Part shown: piece by piece, positions 6,535-12,271 of the stretch
Position numbering within the stretch: position 1 is the stretch's first letter
Layout of the letters: the number at the start of each line of letters is the position of its first letter
Assembly (NCBI GenBank): GCA_902478645.1
Contig: CABSLV010000041.1
Span: 1 to 15,148, forward strand
Source: an uncultured Flavobacteriales bacterium
GTDB taxonomy: Bacteria; Bacteroidota; Bacteroidia; Flavobacteriales; UBA1820
Reading direction: 5' to 3'
DNA: 15,148 nt
The notes under the pieces: generated by a model
Database searches by the model: none
What the model was told of the DNA's origin: nothing
Seen by the model: only the letters and a program-made list of their open reading frames with translations
Program-made: the position numbers and the translations under genes

Positions 6535-7956
6535 TCACAGACCTTTCTTACGCAGTTTCCAAGCCCACACCGCAAACCACACGGCGGCTATCGCTACACA
6601 AACTCCACCCAAGGTATAAGATGTACCGGCCGCCCAGGAAAATCCTTCCGGAGCGATGAACAGATACGAGGTGCACACCGCCGTCATGAACAGCGCCGGG
6701 ATAAGGGTGATCCAGTAGCATTTCCCCTCGCGGAACAGCCATACCGTTACCGCCCAGAGGGTGAATACGGCCAAAGTCTGGTTGCTCCATGCAAAGTAAC
6801 GCCAAATACGCGCAAAGCCGTCCGCATCGCTCATGCTGTACACCAGGATGCCAATAGCGGCCAGGAACATCGGGATGCAGATGTACAGGCGTTTCAGCAC
6901 GCTTTTCTGATCGATCTTCAACGAATCGGCCACGATGAGCCGCGCCGAGCGGAACGCCGTATCGCCCGAGGTAATCGGAGCGGCAATCACACCCAACATG
7001 GCCAGAATGCTGCCGAAGGTTCCCAACCAACCGACCGTGATGTCGTTGACGACCACGGCCGCATTGGACTCCGCAAAACCTTCCCGGTGGAAGAAATACG
7101 TCGCTGCAGCCGCCCAAATGAGCGCCACGATGCCTTCGCACACCATTGCTCCATAAAAGATGGGGCGCCCCTGACGCTCGTTGGTCATGCAACGGGCCAT
7201 CATCGGGGATTGGGTGGCATGGAACCCGGAGATCGCTCCGCAGGCGATCGAGATGAACATGATGGGGAAGATGGGCAAGCCTTCCGGTTGGGGGTTGGGC
7301 ATGCCTTCCCACAACTCGGGCAAGTCCGGACGGTGAACGTACAACATCACCATGATCCCTACCGCCATAAACAGCAAGGCGGCTCCGAACACCGGGTAAA
7401 TCCGTCCGATGATCTTGTCGATGGGCAGCAGGGTCGCCAGAATATAATAGGCAAATACCACCACGATCCAGAACGTGGTATCCAGATGTTCCGGTGTGAG
7501 CCGCGTCAAGAGTTGCGCCGGACCGTCCACAAATACCGCGCCGACCAAGACCATCAGCACGACGGTAAAGATGACCATGAGTTGTTTGGCATATTTTCCC
7601 AGACACATCCCGATGAGTTCGGGAAGGCTTTTCCCGCCGTAGCGCAACGAGAGCATCCCGGCGGTATAGTCGTGCACCGCTCCGGCGAAGAGCGTTCCCA
7701 GCACGATCCACAGATAGGACGACACGCCGAATTTGGCTCCCAGGATGGCTCCGAAAATGGGCCCCAGGCCGGCGATATTGAGGAACTGGATCATAAAGAT
7801 TTTCCAACGGGGCAGCACCACATAATCCACGCCATCGGGACGTTCCAAAGCCGGGGTTTTCCGCCCCGGGTCGGGTCCGAAAATACGTTCCACTACCCGT
7901 CCGTACACAAAATAGCCGACCACCAAGGCCAGCAGACAGATTGAAAAACTTACCAT
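6535..7956 (-). CDS. cstA: Carbon starvation protein A (CstA)-type transporter
   Basis: This 473-residue inner-membrane protein has about 13 hydrophobic segments and the hallmarks of the CstA family: FLNIAGLGPIFGAILGA near 58-75, the HDYTAGMLSLRYGG stretch near 95-108, CGAISGFHATQSPMMARC near 240-257, and APITSGDTAFRSAR. Family members take up pyruvate and have been linked to peptide use under carbon limitation. It is much shorter than the roughly 700-residue Escherichia coli CstA, but the conserved core is intact and ends with a positive tail (WKLRKKGL), so it looks like the short form rather than a truncation. The ATG at 7956 is the first in frame and lies 26 bases after an exact -7 box. 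The substrate, pyruvate or otherwise, cannot be decided here. Confidence 0.93.
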   Translation of the reverse strand: MVSFSICLLALVVGYFVYGRVVERIFGPDPGRKTPALERPDGVDYVVLPRWKIFMIQFLNIAGLGPIFGAILGAKFGVSSYLWIVLGTLFAGAVHDYTAGMLSLRYGGKSLPELIGMCLGKYAKQLMVIFTVVLMVLVGAVFVDGPAQLLTRLTPEHLDTTFWIVVVFAYYILATLLPIDKIIGRIYPVFGAALLFMAVGIMVMLYVHRPDLPELWEGMPNPQPEGLPIFPIMFISIACGAISGFHATQSPMMARCMTNERQGRPIFYGAMVCEGIVALIWAAAATYFFHREGFAESNAAVVVNDITVGWLGTFGSILAMLGVIAAPITSGDTAFRSARLIVADSLKIDQKSVLKRLYICIPMFLAAIGILVYSMSDADGFARIWRYFAWSNQTLAVFTLWAVTVWLFREGKCYWITLIPALFMTAVCTSYLFIAPEGFSWAAGTSYTLGGVCVAIAAVWFAVWAWKLRKKGL

Positions 7957-7982
7957 CTTTTCAAAAGATTTTTAACGAAGCA

Positions 7983-7990
7983 CAAAATTA
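7983..7990 (-). promoter_or_regulatory. Candidate -7 box for cstA
   Basis: On the minus strand TAATTTTG is an exact TAnnTTTG match, 26 bases before the cstA start codon. It shares 11 identical bases with the box upstream of the ABC ATPase gene (1956-1966). No TTTG is seen at the usual spacing. The rest of the 285-base divergent gap (7957-8241) is AT-rich and otherwise featureless. Confidence 0.4.
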
Positions 7991-8228
7991 TGCAAACACC
8001 CCCATAGAGAGAATGAAAAACAACCGTTTTTTAGCCATTTTTAATAAAAAATCACAAATCCTCCCATTCCAACAAAAAACCGAAAAAAAGCGGCTCTTTC
8101 TCTGCAAAAAACGCAGCGTTGCCCAGCGAACAAACCCGCCGCTCCTCTCTCGCACTTTCCGGACAAGGCAATGGAAAAACAAGACAAGCTTCCGGCTGTT
8201 TTTTACCTGTTCGCATCGTATTTTTTCC

Positions 8229-8236
8229 TAAATTTG
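8229..8236 (+). promoter_or_regulatory. Candidate -7 box abutting the lpxD start
   Basis: TAAATTTG followed by CGGCA is an exact -7 match and the only one on the plus strand in this gap. It ends five bases before the lpxD ATG, so initiation from it would give a leaderless or nearly leaderless transcript. A T-run at 8199-8204 is the nearest thing to a -33 element. Confidence 0.4.
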
Positions 8237-8241
8237 CGGCA

Positions 8242-9273
8242 ATGAAATTTGCGGCATCACAAATCGGCGAAATCCTTCAAGGTACCATCGAAGGAGACGC
8301 CACGGTCTGCGTGGACCGTCTGGCCAAGATCGAGGAGGCTACCGAAGGTTCCATCACTTTCCTGGCCAACCCGAAGTACACTCATTACATCTACACCACA
8401 GGCGCTTCGATAGTCATCGTTTCCAAAGACTTCGTGCCTTCGGCTCCCGTACCCGCTACGATGATCCGGGTGGAGGATCCTTACACGTCGTTCACCACCT
8501 TGCTGGAATTTTACGAGAATTACCTCAAATCGCTCAAGAGCGGCATCGAGCAGCCTTCTTTTCAGGCTCACGACCTGAAAATGGGACAAAACGTCTATCT
8601 GGGCGCTTTTTCCTACATCGGCGAAGGGGTTGTCCTGGGCGATGATGTGAAAATATACCCCCAGGTCTATATCGGCGATCATGTAAAGATCGGACGCGGA
8701 ACGGTGATCTATGCCGGAGCCCGCATCTACCGCGACACGCAAATCGGGGCGGACTGCATCGTCCATGCGGGTGCCGTGCTGGGAGCGGATGGATTCGGAT
8801 TTGCCCCCCAGGCGGACGGTTCGTACAAGAAGATCCCCCAGACGGGCAACGTCGTACTGGAAGACTGCGTGGAGATCGGCGCCAATACGACCGTGGATCG
8901 TTCGACAATGGGTTCGACCGTGATCCGCAAAGGAACCAAACTGGACAACCTGATCCAGATCGCCCACAACGTAGAGGTCGGCCAGAATACGGCCATCGCC
9001 GCACAAACGGGCGTAGCGGGTTCATCCAAGATCGGAGCGGGCTGCATCATCGGCGGGCAGGTAGGCATTGCCGGGCATCTGCACATCGGAGACAGAACGA
9101 CGATCGCTGCACAGTCGGGGGTCATTGCAGACGTAGCGGCCGGTGCTACCGTCATGGGTTCGCCTTCGTTCGACCACAAGGAATACGTAAAAAGCTATGT
9201 TGTTTTCCGGAAACTGCCTAAATTAGCGCGCCGGATCGAACAGATAAACAAGAAACTGGAAGAAAACAAATAA
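8242..9273 (+). CDS. lpxD: UDP-3-O-acylglucosamine N-acyltransferase LpxD
   Basis: LpxD adds the second hydroxyacyl chain, from acyl carrier protein, to the amino group of UDP-3-O-acylglucosamine, the third step of lipid A synthesis in the cytoplasm. The 343 residues show the uridine-binding N-terminal domain (about 1-100), then a left-handed beta-helix of hexapeptide repeats (about 105-310) and a short helical C terminus. The catalytic His is His242 in IQIAHNV, and the GADGFGFAP loop is at 181-189. The open frame runs 41 codons further upstream, but MKFAASQIGEILQG is the standard LpxD beginning, so ATG 8242 is chosen. It heads the block lpxD, lpxC-fabZ, lpxA, with the hairpin at 9284-9306 between it and the next gene. 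Confidence 0.97.
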   Translation: MKFAASQIGEILQGTIEGDATVCVDRLAKIEEATEGSITFLANPKYTHYIYTTGASIVIVSKDFVPSAPVPATMIRVEDPYTSFTTLLEFYENYLKSLKSGIEQPSFQAHDLKMGQNVYLGAFSYIGEGVVLGDDVKIYPQVYIGDHVKIGRGTVIYAGARIYRDTQIGADCIVHAGAVLGADGFGFAPQADGSYKKIPQTGNVVLEDCVEIGANTTVDRSTMGSTVIRKGTKLDNLIQIAHNVEVGQNTAIAAQTGVAGSSKIGAGCIIGGQVGIAGHLHIGDRTTIAAQSGVIADVAAGATVMGSPSFDHKEYVKSYVVFRKLPKLARRIEQINKKLEENK

Positions 9274-9283
9274 TAGATAGCAA

Positions 9284-9306
9284 GGGCCTCCCAAGGCCCG
9301 TTTTTT
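9284..9306 (+). terminator. Intrinsic terminator-like hairpin between lpxD and lpxC-fabZ
   Basis: GGGCCT (9284-9289) and AGGCCC (9294-9299) form a perfect 6-bp stem with a four-base loop, followed by G and six T. It lies 10 bases after the lpxD stop and 10 bases before the lpxC-fabZ start. The form is that of a rho-independent terminator, so it may be an attenuator that lowers transcription of the downstream genes. Confidence 0.6.
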
Positions 9307-9316
9307 CAGAAAAAAA

Positions 9317-10717
9317 ATGAGCCAAAAACAAAAGACCCTGGCCTCGCAAGCCACCCTTTCAGGCATTGGCCTGCATACAGGCAAGAACGTCACGATGACT
9401 CTTCTACCGGCTGCACCGGGCACCGGTTTCGTATTTGTCAGAAAAGACCTTGAAGGCTTCCCGAGCGTGGAAGCCGATGCCAGCCTGGTCACGCAAACCT
9501 CGCGCGGAACGGTGCTGGAGAAAAAAGGTGTCAAAGTTCATACCACGGAACATATTCTGGCGGCTCTTTGGGGCGCCGACCTGGACAACGTCACCATCGA
9601 ACTCGACGGACCCGAACCTCCCATCATGGACGGGTCGGCACGCTATTTCATGGAAGCCATCGCCCAAGCCGGCGTAGTGGAACAAGATGCCGAACGGGTG
9701 TACTACGAGATCGACGACATCATTCGTTATTATGATCCCGAAACCGGCAGCGAACTGATTGCTATGCCGTCGGAACAACCGGCCATGCAAGTCATGGTGG
9801 ACTTCGGATCCCGGGTGCTGAACACTCAGAATGCTACGTGGAATGAAAATACGGACTTCGCCACCGAGATCGCACCGTGCCGTACGTTCTGCTTTTTGGA
9901 TGAAATCGAAGGCATGATCAAATCCGGCCTCATCAAGGGCGGCGATCTGTCCAATGCCATCGTTTACGTGGACAAAAAAATATCGGACGATACGCTGGCG
10001 CACTTGAAAGAACTGTTCCACCGCGAAGACATCACGGTAAACTCCGACGGAATATTGGACAACCTTTCCCTGCTCTATCCCAACGAAGCCGCCCGGCACA
10101 AACTGCTGGACCTGGTCGGCGATCTGGCTCTGGTAGGACGCCGCCTGCGGGGACGTATCATCGCCACCAAACCGGGACACGCCGCCAACACGCAGTTTGC
10201 CCGCAAACTTGCCCAGACGATCCACGTACAGGAGCGCAACCCGATGCCCAAGGTCGACTTGAACCGCGACCCGCTGATGGACATCAACGACATCATCCGC
10301 GTGCTTCCGCACCGTCCGCCGTTCCTCTTGGTGGACAAGATCCTGGAACTTTCCGAGGAACACGTGGTGGGACTGAAGAACGTTACGATGAACGAACCGT
10401 TCTTCGTGGGACACTTCCCCGGCGCCCCGGTGATGCCCGGCGTACTGCAGATCGAAGCCATGGCTCAGTGCGGTGGTATCCTGGCACTCAATGCGGTGGA
10501 TGATCCGGAGAACTACCTGACTTATTTCATGAAGATCGACAACGCCAAGTTCAAATACCAGGTGCATCCGGGCGATACGTTGATCTTCAGCCTGAAACTC
10601 AAAGAGCCCATCCGTCGGGGCATCTGCCACATGGAAGGCCGGGCTTTCGTAGGCAACCGTTTGGTCTGCGAAGCCGACCTGATGGCACTGATCACCCGAA
10701 AAGACAAGGCCAAATAA
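9317..10717 (+). CDS. lpxC/fabZ: Bifunctional LpxC deacetylase / FabZ dehydratase
   Basis: This 466-residue fusion joins two enzymes that compete for the same acyl-ACP pool. The LpxC part (about 1-305) is the zinc deacetylase that removes acetate from UDP-3-O-acyl-GlcNAc, the committed step of lipid A synthesis. Zinc ligands His79 (HTTEH), His261 and Asp265 (HKLLD), catalytic Glu78 and His288 (KPGH) are all present. The FabZ part (about 315-466) is a hot-dog-fold 3-hydroxyacyl-ACP dehydratase with His366 (GHFPGAPVMPGV) and Glu380 (LQIEAMAQ). The linker near 305-320 (QERNPMPKVDLNRDP) is short. This fusion is well known in Bacteroidota and is not a novelty. The ATG at 9317 is close behind the T-run of the preceding hairpin. 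lpxA follows after 12 bases. Confidence 0.98.
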   Translation: MSQKQKTLASQATLSGIGLHTGKNVTMTLLPAAPGTGFVFVRKDLEGFPSVEADASLVTQTSRGTVLEKKGVKVHTTEHILAALWGADLDNVTIELDGPEPPIMDGSARYFMEAIAQAGVVEQDAERVYYEIDDIIRYYDPETGSELIAMPSEQPAMQVMVDFGSRVLNTQNATWNENTDFATEIAPCRTFCFLDEIEGMIKSGLIKGGDLSNAIVYVDKKISDDTLAHLKELFHREDITVNSDGILDNLSLLYPNEAARHKLLDLVGDLALVGRRLRGRIIATKPGHAANTQFARKLAQTIHVQERNPMPKVDLNRDPLMDINDIIRVLPHRPPFLLVDKILELSEEHVVGLKNVTMNEPFFVGHFPGAPVMPGVLQIEAMAQCGGILALNAVDDPENYLTYFMKIDNAKFKYQVHPGDTLIFSLKLKEPIRRGICHMEGRAFVGNRLVCEADLMALITRKDKAK

Positions 10718-10729
10718 AACCCAACCCGT

Positions 10730-11539
10730 ATGGATCCCAAATCACTCGTATATATCCATCCCGACGCCCGCATTGCGGACGATGTGATCATCGAACCGTT
10801 CACCACCATCGCCGCCGACGTGGAAATCGGCAGCGGTACGTGGATCGGCCCGAACGTTACGATTATGGACGGTGCCCGCATCGGCAAGGATTGCCGTATT
10901 TTCCCCGGGGCCGTCATCTCCAGCGTACCGCAGGATTTGAAATACCGGGGGGAAAAGACCACCTGCGTGATCGGTGACCGTACCACGATCCACGAAGGGG
11001 TTACCGTCAGCCGGGGAACCCAAGCAGCCGGTACGACCCGCGTGGGCGACGATTGCCTGCTGATGGCGTATGTGCACGTAGCGCACGACTGCATCCTGGG
11101 CAATCATGTCATCCTGGCCAATTACGTCGGCCTGACGGGGCACTGCCAAGTGGACGACTATGCCATCATCGGCGGTTTGGCCGGTACGCACCAGTTCACC
11201 CGCATCGGCGCCCATGCGATGATCGCCGGAGGGACTTTGATCCGCAAGGATGTACCCCCTTATGCCAAAGCTGCCAAAGAGCCCATTTCGTACATCGGGG
11301 TCAATTCCATCGGGCTGCACCGCCGGGGCTTTACCAGCGAAAAGGTCGATGAGATCCGCAATGTCTATCGTGTACTTTACCAAAGCGGACACAACATTTC
11401 CCAGGCGCTGGAGATCATCGAACAAACCCTTCCGCCCTCCAAAGAACGGGACGAGATCGTCCGTTTCGTCCGCCAGTCGCAGCGCGGCATCATGCGCGGA
11501 TATGCCGGGTGCACCGATCCGGACGCCGAAGAAGAATAA
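10730..11539 (+). CDS. lpxA: UDP-N-acetylglucosamine O-acyltransferase LpxA
   Basis: LpxA performs the first step of lipid A synthesis, moving a 3-hydroxyacyl chain from acyl carrier protein to the 3-OH of UDP-GlcNAc in the cytoplasm. The 269 residues comprise a left-handed beta-helix of hexapeptide repeats (about 10-185) and a helical C-terminal domain. His119 in HVAHDC is the catalytic base, with His116 just before it. The GHCQVDDYAIIGG and AHQF-like THQF segments match the family. The length is slightly above the usual 255-265, due to an acidic tail (DPDAEEE). The ATG lies 12 bases after the lpxC-fabZ stop, so it is certainly in the same transcript. The acyl-chain ruler residue cannot be assigned safely without alignment. 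Confidence 0.97.
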   Translation: MDPKSLVYIHPDARIADDVIIEPFTTIAADVEIGSGTWIGPNVTIMDGARIGKDCRIFPGAVISSVPQDLKYRGEKTTCVIGDRTTIHEGVTVSRGTQAAGTTRVGDDCLLMAYVHVAHDCILGNHVILANYVGLTGHCQVDDYAIIGGLAGTHQFTRIGAHAMIAGGTLIRKDVPPYAKAAKEPISYIGVNSIGLHRRGFTSEKVDEIRNVYRVLYQSGHNISQALEIIEQTLPPSKERDEIVRFVRQSQRGIMRGYAGCTDPDAEEE

Positions 11540-11588
11540 ACAGAACTTTATCATTCATATCGATTCATCATAGAAAATTCCAAAAGAT

Positions 11589-12155
11589 ATGGCAACGACC
11601 AACGACATTAAAAACGGTATCTGCATCCGCCTGAACTCCGACATCTTCAAGGTAGTGGAATTCCAGCACGTAAAACCGGGCAAAGGCCCTGCTTTCGTCC
11701 GCACCAAACTCAAAAGCCTTTCCACCGGCCGTACGCTGGAAAATACTTTCCCGGCCGGACACAAGATCGAACCCATCCGTATCGAGAACCGCAAGTATCA
11801 GTTCCTTTACAACGAGGGCAACGACTACCACTTCATGAACCAGGAAGACTACGACCAGCTCACCCTGCAGAAGGAGATGATCAACGCTCCGCAGTTCCTG
11901 CGCGACGGCGATATCGTGGACATCCTCTACAATGCCGAAGACCACCTGCCGATGGCCTGCGAACTGGCTCCCAACGTCGTGCTCACCGTTACGTTCACCG
12001 AACCGGGCATCAAGGGTGATACGGCTACCAACACGCTCAAACCCGCTACGGTAGAAACCGGTGCCAACGTAAAAGTGCCCCTCTTTATCAACGAAGGGGA
12101 CAAGGTTCGTATCGACACCACTTCGGGTAGTTATCTGGAGCGCGTGAAAGAATAA
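11589..12155 (+). CDS. efp: Translation elongation factor P
   Basis: EF-P enters the ribosome between the P and E sites and rescues ribosomes stalled at consecutive prolines. The 188 residues fit the usual length and the three-barrel layout: an N-terminal KOW-like domain (about 1-65) and two OB-type domains (about 66-127 and 128-188), ending with the conserved SYLERV block. The loop tip that reaches the peptidyl-transferase centre reads VKPGKGPAFVRTKLK, with Lys32 in the position modified in many bacteria. I see no EpmA-type modification gene in the window. It follows lpxA after 49 bases with no visible promoter or terminator between, so it may be co-transcribed. Its 3' end leads into the long palindrome. 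Confidence 0.97.
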   Translation: MATTNDIKNGICIRLNSDIFKVVEFQHVKPGKGPAFVRTKLKSLSTGRTLENTFPAGHKIEPIRIENRKYQFLYNEGNDYHFMNQEDYDQLTLQKEMINAPQFLRDGDIVDILYNAEDHLPMACELAPNVVLTVTFTEPGIKGDTATNTLKPATVETGANVKVPLFINEGDKVRIDTTSGSYLERVKE

Positions 12156-12186
12156 ACGAACGCGTGCCATCGACCCTCTCACTCTT

Positions 12187-12257
12187 CGCGGAGCGTGGGG
12201 CAAGCAAAAGGCGAGCGGCCAATGGCCGCTCGCCTTTTGCTTGCCCCACGCTCCGCG
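12187..12257. terminator. Perfect 35-bp-arm palindrome between converging genes
   Basis: Bases 12187-12221 and 12223-12257 are exact reverse complements around the single central A at 12222. I checked every pair: position i pairs with 24444 minus i, and symmetry breaks at 12186/12258. The inner part (AAAAGGCGAGCGGCC, AAT, then its complement ending in CTTTT) is a normal bidirectional terminator, lying between efp and the converging helicase gene. The outer 18-20 bp of each arm extend beyond the T-run and are not needed for a terminator. Confidence 0.9.
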
Positions 12258-12271
12258 CGTTTGCCCGCACG

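Noticed and set aside
6391..7944. A 517-codon open frame on the plus strand opposite cstA
   Set aside because: It reads antisense to an intact, recognisable cstA. Its product is rich in His, Arg, Gln and Gly with no domain pattern, as expected from a GC-rich shadow frame.
8119..8241. Longer start for lpxD, adding 41 residues
   Set aside because: The family begins at MKFAASQI, and the added part is translated AT-rich intergenic sequence including the -7 box.
9404..10630. A 408-codon minus-strand frame opposite lpxC-fabZ
   Set aside because: It is antisense to a fully conserved bifunctional enzyme and shows no motif.
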